DNA of 44,870 nucleotides from Candidatus Poseidoniaceae archaeon. GTDB taxonomy: Archaea > Thermoplasmatota > Poseidoniia > Poseidoniales > Poseidoniaceae. Of the stretch, positions 1-8,070 are shown in pieces (positions within the stretch are counted from its first letter, which is position 1; every line of letters starts with the position of its first letter). The stretch is taken from NCBI GenBank assembly GCA_028822845.1, contig JAPKCS010000015.1, positions 1-44,870 of the forward strand. Direction: 5' to 3'. The notes under the pieces are model-generated. The model was not told the origin of the DNA and searched no databases. It worked only from the letters and a program-made list of their open reading frames with translations. The position numbers and the translations under genes were made by a program.

Positions 1-1
1 T

Positions 2-1204
2 GGGCGTCAAGGAAGGCCAACAGAACAGAGCCTCACAAGTGAGGAAGTTGAAGTCGGATCCAAAGGAGAAGGCACAACCCATGTCATCTATGTCGAAATG
101 CCAGCAAATGGAAGGTTTGACATTACCCTCACGGTGGTTGAAGCCATCAATGATGTCAGCATCATAGCTGCGTGGGAAGACTCTCCACTTCCGCCGATTG
201 ATGAACCAGAAGAAAACGACGACAATGAGGCAATTGAAGGATCGTGTGAAGACATGGCTCAAGAGCTGTTTAGCACCATCGACGCCAACGATGATGGCGT
301 CATTGACCAACGTGAATTTGACAACGATGCTGAAGCAGTTGAAGTCAATTTCAATGACGTCGACCTGAATGGCGATGGTGAAGTCGAATACCGTGAAGTT
401 CTCCAAGAAGTATGCTCATGCACGAATGAAATCGCTGTCCTGACAGGTAAAATGTCCTCAACTGGTCAAGGTGTTTCCCTCGAAGCGTTCGCTGAATTAG
501 ATCTGAAGAACGAATACGACGCTCCCGCCATCGACCTAAATGACAATCAGTATGTATCACAAGAAGAACTGGAAATCCTAGCCATTGTTTGCACAACAAC
601 ATTCGATGCATTTGATGGAGATGGTGATGGTGTGAATGACGATGAGGATGCCTTCCCCGAGAATCCAGATGAATCAAAAGACACCGACGGTGACGGTGTT
701 GGCGACAACGCTGACCTAGCACCAAGCGTGGCAAACGATCTTATTTATGGCTCAGTGGGCCTTGTAGGCGCCATTGTGTTCTTTGTTTTGGTCTTGCTTG
801 GAATGGGTTCGTTCCGTGGTGATGATGATGAACAAGGTCCGAATGATTGGGACGAATTGAAGCAAAATGACCTCGCATCCCAAATGCTTGGACTAAATGA
901 CCCAGACAGCATTGCGGAGCCTTCCGACGCACCGATGAACGCTACCGAAGACATCTATGCTGAAGCAAACAAAAGCGATTCATTGACTGAATCTTTTGCG
1001 CCTGCTCCACATCAACACGATGCTTTCAGTGTCCCAAGCATGGATGCATTCTCTGATTTACTTCAAACAACAGGTGCAACGCCACCTTCCCAACAACTCA
1101 TGGGAATGCTTGACGCAAGCGGATCTGAAGTGTTGGAGTTCCCTGCTTCAAGTGGTATAATGTGGACACGTTCGTCGCCAAGTGAAGCTTGGCACCAACG
1201 CTAA
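2..1204 (+). CDS. Calcium-binding, membrane-anchored surface protein (C-terminal part; 5' truncated)
   Basis: The frame is open from base 2, so the gene begins before the window and only about 400 C-terminal residues are seen. Two EF-hand-like loops of DxNxDG type lie at about nt 278-400, and a third, weaker one (DLNDNQYVSQEEL) lies at about 533-573. A thrombospondin type-3-like acidic stretch follows at about 608-720 (DGDGDGVNDDEDAF, DTDGDGVGDNAD). A hydrophobic segment at about 734-820 can span the membrane once, and a polar, acidic tail of about 125 residues follows. The likely arrangement is an extracellular Ca2+-binding ectodomain, one membrane anchor and a cytoplasmic tail. No PGF-CTERM-like sorting signal is visible at the end, so it does not look like a substrate of the neighbouring archaeosortase. 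Its stop overlaps that convergent gene's stop. Function is unknown. Confidence 0.75.
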   Translation, partial: GRQGRPTEQSLTSEEVEVGSKGEGTTHVIYVEMPANGRFDITLTVVEAINDVSIIAAWEDSPLPPIDEPEENDDNEAIEGSCEDMAQELFSTIDANDDGVIDQREFDNDAEAVEVNFNDVDLNGDGEVEYREVLQEVCSCTNEIAVLTGKMSSTGQGVSLEAFAELDLKNEYDAPAIDLNDNQYVSQEELEILAIVCTTTFDAFDGDGDGVNDDEDAFPENPDESKDTDGDGVGDNADLAPSVANDLIYGSVGLVGAIVFFVLVLLGMGSFRGDDDEQGPNDWDELKQNDLASQMLGLNDPDSIAEPSDAPMNATEDIYAEANKSDSLTESFAPAPHQHDAFSVPSMDAFSDLLQTTGATPPSQQLMGMLDASGSEVLEFPASSGIMWTRSSPSEAWHQR

Positions 1205-2121
1205 ATCTTCTGATTTGGCGGTTGAAGGATTCCCAATGGAGCCAATAAACGTACGATGTGCCTATGCAATTCTGGCAACAAGTCGAACATGATCAAGGCC
1301 ATCAAAAACATGGCAAAAAGTGAGACAAACCTCGCCACGTAACTGTGCCCAAATTCAAACACCGACATGTCGAGTAAGGTCCATTGTTGGTAGGTTGTGT
1401 GGAGCCAAATGAGGCCCGCATTCCTGAACAAGTTAAGCACATGTATCAGCGGTATGGTTAGGAATAAAACCCTGCACCTGCGACGCCAGTCGATGTCGAG
1501 AACGGCGATGGCACCGATGAAAATAACCATCGATTGAAGGGCCGTACAAGCAAGAACAAAATTAATTCCAATCGGCGTACCATCCACAAGAAGCAATTCA
1601 GTTTGGAACATGTACTCTTCCGCAGAAGATCCCATGAACCATCTGTTGCCTTCGAATTCAGCCCAAGTGACTTGACCTTGTGCGGTGTTGACCCATGTTT
1701 CACCGAGCATCACATCATCGCCGCCAGAAAAACGAAGGAAGACAGCCGCTTGACTGGCAACAAACCAAATGGCCAAAACGCTGAGCCAGGGGACGTGGGC
1801 AATCAACAGGTATGGACCACCAGCATAGGCAACAGCACCTCGTGCCCAGATCAGAGAAGAACGGGTACGATCATCATCGGCTCGTGCCTCCCAAACCGCC
1901 ATTCCAACGGCCATTGGGAGGGCCATCACCGAAAACACTGTTAAAATTAAATCATCATGCTCCAAATACGTCGTGGCATCGTTGAAGAAATAAAGGCCAA
2001 CGCAGACCCATCCAACCTGCGATAACCTCAGGGGTGAAGACTCTCTTCGGTGCCACGATAACGCAAGGGCAAGGAGGCCTACAGCACCTATGATCGAAAT
2101 CACCTCCTTGGAGACCAGCAT
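1201..2121 (-). CDS. artA: Archaeosortase (exosortase/archaeosortase family membrane transpeptidase)
   Basis: A 306-residue protein with several hydrophobic segments throughout. The archaeosortase catalytic triad is visible: Cys192 in ACTALQS, Arg233 in NLFRNAGLIW, and Arg264 in GHSYVARFVSLF. The Cys-Arg distance of 41 residues equals that remembered for Haloferax ArtA (C173, R214, R253). Family knowledge: archaeosortases cleave C-terminal tripartite signals (PGF-CTERM type) on secreted proteins and attach the new C-terminus to a membrane lipid. Substrates are usually encoded elsewhere, and none is obvious here. The gene is divergent from the GmhB-like phosphatase 61 bases away and convergent with the calcium-binding protein. 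Assignment to the family is good; assignment to the A subtype is inferred from the motifs. Confidence 0.8.
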   Translation of the reverse strand: MLVSKEVISIIGAVGLLALALSWHRRESSPLRLSQVGWVCVGLYFFNDATTYLEHDDLILTVFSVMALPMAVGMAVWEARADDDRTRSSLIWARGAVAYAGGPYLLIAHVPWLSVLAIWFVASQAAVFLRFSGGDDVMLGETWVNTAQGQVTWAEFEGNRWFMGSSAEEYMFQTELLLVDGTPIGINFVLACTALQSMVIFIGAIAVLDIDWRRRCRVLFLTIPLIHVLNLFRNAGLIWLHTTYQQWTLLDMSVFEFGHSYVARFVSLFAMFLMALIMFDLLPELHRHIVRLLAPLGILQPPNQKI

Positions 2122-2182
2122 GATTTACCCATAGAGCGGTGACATTTCAACCAAACCCTCCCTTCACGCAAAACGCCTTCAT

Positions 2183-2866
2183 GTGAAGGGGCTAGCCCGA
2201 ACCATGCGGGGGGTCATCGTTCAATCAACACCTACCGCGTTGCCAAGCGAGGCCCCGGATCACGGTGCCATCGCTTTTGTCGACAGGGACGGGGTTCTCA
2301 ATGTCGGCAGTCCCAATTACATCAACAATCCAAGCGAACTTGTCCTCCTCCCGGGGGCTGCAGAAGCCATCGGAGACTTGCGACGAGCGGGTTACAAGGT
2401 GTGTGTGGTGACCAACCAGTCTCCCATCATGCGAGGTTTGTGGGGCGTTGAACAAATCCATGAAATTCATGATGCTTTGCGTCACATGTTCCTCACCATT
2501 GATCAAGATGCCCATCTGGATGCTGTTCTCGTGTGCCCACATCGGCACCGTGATCGATGCAATTGTCGAAAACCAATGCCGGGTATGCTGAGGCTTGGAG
2601 AACGTTTGTTACGGGGAAATGAGGAACTTCAAGAGCGTACAATTATCGAAATCGAACCAGGTGACAAAGTCAATTGGTGGAACCCAAAAATCGTCGCGAG
2701 CCATTCTCGGGACGTCATGATCGGTGACCGAGACAGCGACATGGGTGCGGGTTGGGCCCAAGGACTCCGGTGCTTCAAAGTGAACTGGAACCTTGGTCTT
2801 GCGAGCGTGACCGAGAGGGTCCTCGATGATGGCGACAAAGGCGATCCATTCGAACCACTGAGGTGA
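2183..2866 (+). CDS. HAD-family phosphatase, GmhB/histidinol-phosphatase-like
   Basis: HAD superfamily hydrolase of 227 residues. Motif I is FVDRDGVLN (nucleophile Asp34, acid/base Asp36). Motif II is VVTNQS at about 75-80. A zinc-loop resembling that of D,D-heptose 1,7-bisphosphate phosphatase follows (CPHRHRDRCNCRK, with Cys118, His120, Cys126, Cys128). The final motif is IGDRDSDMGAGWAQGL. Members remove a phosphate from sugar bisphosphates (GmhB) or histidinol phosphate (HisB N-terminal domain). The substrate cannot be told from sequence, and heptose synthesis would be unexpected in this lineage. There are about 25 extra N-terminal residues before the first strand, so a start at Met8 is possible. 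The stop lies inside the Shine-Dalgarno of tiaS, so the two genes probably share a transcript. Confidence 0.8.
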   Translation: MKGLARTMRGVIVQSTPTALPSEAPDHGAIAFVDRDGVLNVGSPNYINNPSELVLLPGAAEAIGDLRRAGYKVCVVTNQSPIMRGLWGVEQIHEIHDALRHMFLTIDQDAHLDAVLVCPHRHRDRCNCRKPMPGMLRLGERLLRGNEELQERTIIEIEPGDKVNWWNPKIVASHSRDVMIGDRDSDMGAGWAQGLRCFKVNWNLGLASVTERVLDDGDKGDPFEPLR

Positions 2867-2870
2867 TTGC

Positions 2871-4079
2871 ATGGGTTGGCTTGGTTTAGATGACACAGAC
2901 ACTGTGAAGGACGGTTGCACAACTTTCAGCTTGCATCACTTACTCATTCACCTGCCTTCGAGCGTTGAAGTTGGTGAACTCCGTTTGGTACGTTTGTGGC
3001 CGTTTGCGCACAATCGAACCCGAGGAAACGCCGCCGTGGCTGTTGAAATCAAAACGGAGGATGAAAACGAATTAATGAATTTCCTCAGCACATATTGGGA
3101 ACAAACCCTCCAGCCACTTGTTGGGAAAATAGACCAATCAAACGACCATGGGCGCCAACAAACACCAACCGACCCAGGTATGGTGTGGTATTCTTCCTTA
3201 CCGGAAAAATCGAACTTCTACCTTGATGCAGTCCAGCGTGAAGTCACGTTCGATCAGGCCCCAAAGCCCACCCGCTCATGGGGTGGTGGTGGCCGAATTG
3301 GAGCGATTGCTGCCGTGGTTTGGCCGAAGACAAACATCACATGGGAGGCAATTGCATGGCGCATGGAAGAACGATGGAAAACGACAGAACGGAAGGTGTG
3401 TGTTCAAGCATTGACCACAGTTAGTGGCATGGACGGTATGTTCCTAACCCGTGATCCAAGATCTCAACGCAGCTTGATTTCACCACGCGGCACCTGCCCC
3501 GTGTTGTTTGGGGTACGGGGCCGTACACCCGAAATAACCCTCGAGGCAGCCAAGGTTTTGGTTGAAGCAAACGACACCGAGGGCGTCCTTGGTTGGCGAA
3601 TGTTCGCCACCAATCAAGCCAGTGATGATCATTTGAAACAATCGTACATTGGAACGGTCGAAAGCGTCGAAATCCTCACACGTGGAACCACCGTCATCAC
3701 AACAGAACATCATCAGTGGTTGGCTTTTGCCGAAAGTGGTGATGTGAAATTAATGGCTCAGGGCCTGGTTCTTGGGGATCGAATCGAAGCCTTTGGGTTG
3801 TTTGCTGATGCCAATGTGCTGCACATTGAAAAATTACGAACCATCAAGAAGGCACCAATTCGCTCACGGCCAACGTGTCCAACGTGCCAACGTACCCTGA
3901 AATCAATGGGCCAAAATCAAGGCGTGCGTTGTCCTGTGTGCAAGCATCGACAAACGCAAGAATGGATTGAAAAAGAACACGACGAGCCTGTTGGTTTCTG
4001 GGTCCAGCCCCCTGCAGATGCGCGACGTCACCTTGCCAGACCCCTCGAGTGGTTGGACTGGCCCAATGAGGCGACCTGA
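2871..4079 (+). CDS. tiaS: tRNA(Ile2) 2-agmatinylcytidine synthetase TiaS
   Basis: TiaS uses ATP and agmatine to convert C34 of the CAU-anticodon tRNA-Ile to agmatidine so that it reads AUA. The protein has 402 residues, near the family norm. The N-terminus LGLDDTDTVKDGCTT matches the family's GxDDTDxxxGxCTT motif. A ferredoxin-like and kinase-like central part follows (PTRSWGGGGRIGAIAA region). A C-terminal zinc ribbon is seen at about 335-357 (CPTC and CPVC pairs), preceded by an OB-fold-like stretch. The start is fixed by an ideal GAGGTGAT at 2860-2867, three bases before the ATG; the previous stop codon sits inside that site. It is cotranscribed with the HAD phosphatase. Confidence 0.93.
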   Translation: MGWLGLDDTDTVKDGCTTFSLHHLLIHLPSSVEVGELRLVRLWPFAHNRTRGNAAVAVEIKTEDENELMNFLSTYWEQTLQPLVGKIDQSNDHGRQQTPTDPGMVWYSSLPEKSNFYLDAVQREVTFDQAPKPTRSWGGGGRIGAIAAVVWPKTNITWEAIAWRMEERWKTTERKVCVQALTTVSGMDGMFLTRDPRSQRSLISPRGTCPVLFGVRGRTPEITLEAAKVLVEANDTEGVLGWRMFATNQASDDHLKQSYIGTVESVEILTRGTTVITTEHHQWLAFAESGDVKLMAQGLVLGDRIEAFGLFADANVLHIEKLRTIKKAPIRSRPTCPTCQRTLKSMGQNQGVRCPVCKHRQTQEWIEKEHDEPVGFWVQPPADARRHLARPLEWLDWPNEAT

Positions 4080-4118
4080 GCACACAACGGCTAAAGCCGA
4101 CATCGCTGTGCTTAGGCT

Positions 4119-4370
4119 ATGGCCGGAGAACAAACCACAAAGAATGTAGCGTACTTCCTTTTTGTCCTCTTATTCGTGGCCATGGCTTGGTTCGTCGCCC
4201 GACGAGCTGGTGAGAACCGTGCTCGTATGCTCGATGCATCTGCTCCGAAAGTAGCAGGAGAGGACACCCTCGAAGGCGGGGCAAAACTACCTGAACAATT
4301 CGATGAACCAGATGATGATGCACTCGACGAGATGGCAGAATTACTTGGTGAAGATGATTCTGAGGATTAA
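4119..4370 (+). CDS. Small single-pass membrane protein, acidic C-terminus
   Basis: An 83-residue protein with one hydrophobic helix at about residues 10-26 (AYFLFVLLFVAMAWFVA). An Arg-rich stop-transfer patch (ARRAGENRAR) suggests the following acidic tail is cytoplasmic. The C-terminal 30 residues are rich in Asp and Glu (DEPDDDALDEMAELLGEDDSED). It lies 39 bases after tiaS on the same strand. The TAA stop overlaps the convergent gene's TAA within TTAA at 4367-4370. No family is recognised. Its acidic composition fits the local proteome and it reads as a real gene, but function is unknown. Confidence 0.65.
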   Translation: MAGEQTTKNVAYFLFVLLFVAMAWFVARRAGENRARMLDASAPKVAGEDTLEGGAKLPEQFDEPDDDALDEMAELLGEDDSED

Positions 4371-4957
4371 GATTCGTAGAACCCTTCATCCTGCAAACGG
4401 CAGGTTCGTGTGACACCATCAATGGTAAGTGAGCGTTCAGGCCCGTCCTTTGGCCGTTCGAGCGTCCAAACTTGATAGCCTCCTTCTTCCATTCCCGATT
4501 TCCCACGAATGGTGAGTGAAGAAGCACCATCACCGGCATTTATACCGGCTTTACTGATCAAGACAAGCGTGATGTTTGAATCAAGAGAGGCTGCCAATGT
4601 GCATGCATCTTTCACGCGGGCTGCAGGTATTCGACCACTTGGTTCACACCAATCATCCAACACAATCAACCGAACGCTCGGAAGTGCTGTTGATGTTTCA
4701 AGCAAAACCCCAACCGCTTGGGTGAGTGAACCAACCAAATTCATAGCGTGAAAGCGAGAAGAATCAGCCAAAGAGAGGTGTTCGAAAAGTTGTCCAAAAC
4801 GCACCCCATCCGGCATTTCAGGTGAAGCCCACAGCACTCTGTCCCCTTGTTCAATGGTGTCTGCTGCCAAATGGAGCCCCAGTGTTGTGCCCCCAGTGCT
4901 TCCTTCAACAGCCAGGTGGATGCGAGTCCCATCGACGGGGAGGGACATGCGACTCAT
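4367..4957 (-). CDS. RecA/KaiC-like P-loop-fold protein lacking the Walker A lysine
   Basis: A 196-residue protein with the look of a single RecA/KaiC/RadB-type domain. A strand-loop-helix at about 14-30 (VEGSTGGTTLGLHLAAD) is followed by a strand (DRVLWASPEMP) where KaiC-like proteins have their conserved strand and Glu. A Walker B-like strand (VRLIVLDDW) lies at about 100-108. The loop STGGTTL aligns with GSGKTTL, but the essential Lys is Gly, so ATP hydrolysis is doubtful. It may be a structural paralogue, as occurs in RadB or GvpD-like families. It is divergent from the small membrane protein at 5044 and overlaps its convergent neighbour by the stop codon. The fold assignment is inference by eye. 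Confidence 0.6.
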   Translation of the reverse strand: MSRMSLPVDGTRIHLAVEGSTGGTTLGLHLAADTIEQGDRVLWASPEMPDGVRFGQLFEHLSLADSSRFHAMNLVGSLTQAVGVLLETSTALPSVRLIVLDDWCEPSGRIPAARVKDACTLAASLDSNITLVLISKAGINAGDGASSLTIRGKSGMEEGGYQVWTLERPKDGPERSLTIDGVTRTCRLQDEGFYES

Positions 4958-5043
4958 GGATTGGCCTTATGACCGCCCTGCAATATACTTCCGATGGCGC
5001 GTTGTAGAGCAACCTTCATGCCCTACCTGCACAACCCAAAGCC

Positions 5044-5265
5044 ATGAGCGACGAACTTGTGGTACGGGAAGGCGAACGAATTCCTCGCCGACCACTTCCT
5101 GAATTTTCGGAAGTCGGATCCTTTGCCGAGGCTATGAAGCGAGACGGTTTCTTCGGAACGGCTGTTGCCGACAAAAACCAGTATGGCCCTCTGGCCATGA
5201 TGCTCCTGTTGTTGATCGTCGCTGGCGTCACGGGCCTTTTGATTAAACTTGCAGCATCTGCTTGA
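5044..5265 (+). CDS. Small membrane protein, C-terminal transmembrane helix
   Basis: A 73-residue product with a charged N-terminal half (SDELVVREGERIPRRPLPEF) and one hydrophobic segment at about 49-70 (PLAMMLLLLIVAGVTGLLIKL). It is a likely tail-anchored or single-pass membrane protein with a cytoplasmic N-terminus. The longer minus-strand frame over the same bases (5023-5397) has low-complexity, basic composition unlike its neighbours, so the plus frame is preferred. It is followed after 87 bases by another membrane protein gene on the same strand. No family is recognised. Confidence 0.6.
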   Translation: MSDELVVREGERIPRRPLPEFSEVGSFAEAMKRDGFFGTAVADKNQYGPLAMMLLLLIVAGVTGLLIKLAASA

Positions 5266-5352
5266 ACGGTCATTCCAGCACTGTGCTGAAAACCATCTGA
5301 TCGATTTGGTCAAACGGTAAACATCAAACCATACCCCCCATTTCGAAAGGAC

Positions 5353-5799
5353 ATGGATGAAAAATCGGTCAATGTAGAAAGCCGTACATCCTCCCAAGAT
5401 AAACGGTGGACCATCATGGCTGCTTTGCTAGGAACAAACACGGCTTTCATGCTTTTTCAAGGGATTGAGCAGGAACGAACCTACACCGCTGTGCGGGAAG
5501 TGGCCCTTACGATCATTGCTGTTGCTCTCCCGTTCCAGGGTATTTATTTCCTGATTTACACCTTTGTCCTCGAACATGAAGGGAAATTGACTGAATCACA
5601 CATGCAGCGCCTACGAAGGGCATCTGCTGTGTGTCAACTTGTTGCTTATGGCTCCCTCATCGGTGTCGCTTTGATGTGGTATAACATCTCAACCTATGTT
5701 GGAATTTTCTTTGTTCTCTCGACGGGTGTTGCCGTCATCCTCATCCGCACTGCAATTCGACCATTGGACCGATTAGACGGCGAGGAAGCCGCAAATTGA
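5353..5799 (+). CDS. Four-helix integral membrane protein of unknown function
   Basis: A 148-residue protein. After about 18 polar residues, four hydrophobic segments can be seen: TIMAALLGTNTAFMLFQGI, EVALTIIAVALPFQGIYFLI, QLVAYGSLIGVALMWYNI and IFFVLSTGVAVILIRTAI. The tail is short and charged. The ATG follows GAAAGGAC, an acceptable ribosome-binding site. It sits between the small membrane protein at 5044 and purB on the same strand. No catalytic motif is visible and no family is recognised. Confidence 0.65.
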   Translation: MDEKSVNVESRTSSQDKRWTIMAALLGTNTAFMLFQGIEQERTYTAVREVALTIIAVALPFQGIYFLIYTFVLEHEGKLTESHMQRLRRASAVCQLVAYGSLIGVALMWYNISTYVGIFFVLSTGVAVILIRTAIRPLDRLDGEEAAN

Positions 5800-5871
5800 C
5801 CGATAAGATTGCCCTTATCGCCAAGATAGTCCAACGGCAATGTTGATGAATCGAGGCGTGAGCCTAGAGTC

Positions 5872-7221
5872 ATGTCCTTCTGCCCGCTCGACTACCGTTA
5901 CGGATGCCAAGAATTCAAGCACATCTGGTCTGAAGTTGGACGCCACGAGCGTCAACTTGAGGTTGAACGTGCACTTATCTGGGCTCATATGCAACTTGGT
6001 CGTGTCTCGAAAGCCGATTACGATATTGTCGCTTCGATCGCCAACCCAACCTCCGTTACCAAGGAACGGGTTTCTGAAATTGAAGCCGAAACCCGCCATG
6101 ACATCATGGCCCTGACCAAGGCAATGGCTGAAGCTGCTGGGGATGCTGGCTGGTGCATACACCTTGGTGCAACTTCAAACGACATTGTGGACACGGCAGT
6201 CGCCATACAACTTCGAGACAGCATGGTCTTGCTTCGAGAACAATTGTGCCTCCTCATCGGCGTGTGTGCCAATGTTGCAGAACGAGAACGGGACACAGTC
6301 ATGCTCGGTCGGACCCACGGTCAAGCCGCCGTGCCAATCACGTTTGGACTCAAGGCTGCAGTTTGGCTGGATGAACTCCGACGCCAACTGATCCGCCTCG
6401 ATGAAGCATCGCCACGCATCGCTGTCGGCAAATTCCTCGGAGCGGTCGGTACAGGCGCAGCACAAGGTCAAAATGCCAGAGAACTTCAACGGCTCATTCT
6501 GACCCACCTCGGTCTTGGTGTACCTTTGGCAACCACTCAAGTTGTTGGACGAGACCGATACATCGAATACGTTTCCTGGTTGTCAAACATTGCGACCACG
6601 TGCGAGAAGATTCTTCAAGAAGTCCGAAACTTGCAACGGTCAGAAATTCAAGAAGCTGGTGAAGGATTCGATATCGAAAAGCAAGTTGGCTCCTCAACGA
6701 TGGCTCACAAAAAGAATCCAATTAAATCGGAAAACGCCTCTGGACTGGCACGAATTGTTCGATCGATGATCATCCCCACCTACGAGAACGCTCTGCTCTG
6801 GCACGAGCGAGACTTAGCCAATTCCAGTTGTGAGCGGTTCACCCTCTCCCACGGCTCCGCCTTGTGCGAAGACGTGATTGCAAAGACACGCGATGTCCTG
6901 ACCAACATGTGGGTCGACGCTGAACGATGCCTTGAGAACATCAAGTCGCAACGAGGATTGGTGATGGCAGAAAAGGTCATGATCGATCTGGTCGACCATG
7001 GAATTCCAAGGGATGAAGCACATGAGATCCTACGTGAAGCCTCCTTCACCGCAGTTGCGAACAAAGAGGAATTGATCGATGTATGCAGCCGTACTCCTGC
7101 TATTGTTGCAGCGTTCAATGCTGAAGAATTGGAAGCAATGTTTGACCCTGCAAACCACATTGGCGTGTCCGGTGAACTTGTCGACGAATGCGTTGCATTG
7201 GCACGAGCTGCCATCAAGTGA
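5872..7221 (+). CDS. purB: Adenylosuccinate lyase
   Basis: PurB cleaves SAICAR to AICAR in purine synthesis and adenylosuccinate to AMP, releasing fumarate. It is a cytosolic homotetramer. The 449-residue length is typical. The fumarase/aspartase signature GSSTMAHKKNPIKSEN starts at Gly273 and holds the flexible catalytic Ser loop. The TSNDIVDTA region at about 102 and LGRTHGQAAVP at about 145 carry the other conserved active-site residues. The N-terminus CPLDYRYG fits the archaeal and Bacillus type. The stop is two bases from the convergent stop of dph6, so the two transcripts must meet here. No other pur genes are in the window. Confidence 0.95.
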   Translation: MSFCPLDYRYGCQEFKHIWSEVGRHERQLEVERALIWAHMQLGRVSKADYDIVASIANPTSVTKERVSEIEAETRHDIMALTKAMAEAAGDAGWCIHLGATSNDIVDTAVAIQLRDSMVLLREQLCLLIGVCANVAERERDTVMLGRTHGQAAVPITFGLKAAVWLDELRRQLIRLDEASPRIAVGKFLGAVGTGAAQGQNARELQRLILTHLGLGVPLATTQVVGRDRYIEYVSWLSNIATTCEKILQEVRNLQRSEIQEAGEGFDIEKQVGSSTMAHKKNPIKSENASGLARIVRSMIIPTYENALLWHERDLANSSCERFTLSHGSALCEDVIAKTRDVLTNMWVDAERCLENIKSQRGLVMAEKVMIDLVDHGIPRDEAHEILREASFTAVANKEELIDVCSRTPAIVAAFNAEELEAMFDPANHIGVSGELVDECVALARAAIK

Positions 7222-7223
7222 AT

Positions 7224-7895
7224 TCAATTTCCTTGAATGCATTTGACTTCATCGAATTCGAACGTGCCTCGAACTCCGTCCCAATCGACTTGACCGCTGA
7301 CTTCCAGTCGTCCAGAAAGATGGGGGCCACCAATCACCAGGGTCTCATACTCGCCACCTTCACCATCGACGTTGAAGCGATGCTGTTGAGCCTTTGACTC
7401 CAATTCCTTCAGGCCCTCAGCATCGAGCACTCGGCCAATAAACGCCTCATCGAGGCCTTCACAACTGACCGATGTGATCATGATTTGGAAGCCGTTGTTG
7501 ACAAGGCCCCGCATGTGTTCGACGCTGTCTTGGTGCCAAAGTGGCGTCCAACTTCGAACACCAAGGCGTTCTGCCATTCGTTCGAGACGGGATTTTTGAT
7601 AGTCGGAGCGGAGGGCACCGCTGACGATACCGTCGATATCTAAAACAGACAAAGCGGCCTCTAAATCAGTTATTTCTTCTTCTTGAACGCCGGGTGTATC
7701 CACCTTGATCCATGGTATGTTGGCCAAAAGCGCTTGATGCTCTACAAGATGAGTCCCCGGAATTTGGAACATCCATGAGTCTCCGCCCGTGATGTTGACT
7801 GTCACAAGGTAAGCAACATCCCAACCTCGGCATTGAGCCCACCACCATGCGGCTGCGGAATCTTTGCCGCCTGAGGACAACACTGCAACTCGCAC
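7224..7895 (-). CDS. dph6: Diphthine-ammonia ligase (Dph6-type ATP pyrophosphatase)
   Basis: Dph6 performs the last step of diphthamide synthesis, using ATP and ammonium to amidate diphthine on EF-2. The PP-loop SSGGKDSAAAWWWAQ lies at the N-terminus. The conserved GEGGEYETLVIGGP is near residue 190, and GIVSGAL and TPLWHQD are also family-typical. The frame can be read from a TTG at 7901. A GTG at 7895 gives the usual MRVAVLSSGGKDS beginning and is preferred; it gives 223 residues. The target, aEF-2, is encoded at 19204-21411 with the modifiable His in place. The gene is divergent from psmA and convergent with purB. Confidence 0.9.
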   Translation of the reverse strand: MRVAVLSSGGKDSAAAWWWAQCRGWDVAYLVTVNITGGDSWMFQIPGTHLVEHQALLANIPWIKVDTPGVQEEEITDLEAALSVLDIDGIVSGALRSDYQKSRLERMAERLGVRSWTPLWHQDSVEHMRGLVNNGFQIMITSVSCEGLDEAFIGRVLDAEGLKELESKAQQHRFNVDGEGGEYETLVIGGPHLSGRLEVSGQVDWDGVRGTFEFDEVKCIQGN

Positions 7896-7975
7896 GACCA
7901 AGGCAAGGCGCCCTTTCTCATGAGGTTAGGGGTGAAGAACCGTGTGAGGGTTCATATGAGGTGGCGTCTTATTGG

Positions 7976-7985
7976 GATTATAAGC
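7976..7985 (+). promoter_or_regulatory. Possible TATA element upstream of psmA
   Basis: The 170-base divergent region between dph6 and psmA contains GATTATAAGC, a TATA-like element about 90 bases before the psmA ATG. An initiation site near 8005 would give a leader of about 65 bases. A second AT-rich patch (ATATATA) lies directly before the start codon and is too close to be the promoter. A GAGGGA at about 8059-8064 can act as ribosome-binding site. The call rests on base composition and position only. Confidence 0.3.
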
Positions 7986-8070
7986 GACGACAAATGAAGG
8001 TAAAGGTTCAACCGATTTTACCCGCATCCTCATAAAGCGTCGATTCAAGCAAGAAGATGAGGGATATATA

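Noticed and set aside
1534-1944. 136-residue plus-strand frame opposite the archaeosortase gene
   Set aside because: It is a shadow frame; the minus strand carries the archaeosortase active-site motifs at the right spacing.
5023-5397. 124-residue minus-strand frame over the two small membrane protein genes
   Set aside because: Its composition is basic and Cys/Trp-rich without hydrophobic order or family match, and it overlaps two better plus-strand genes.
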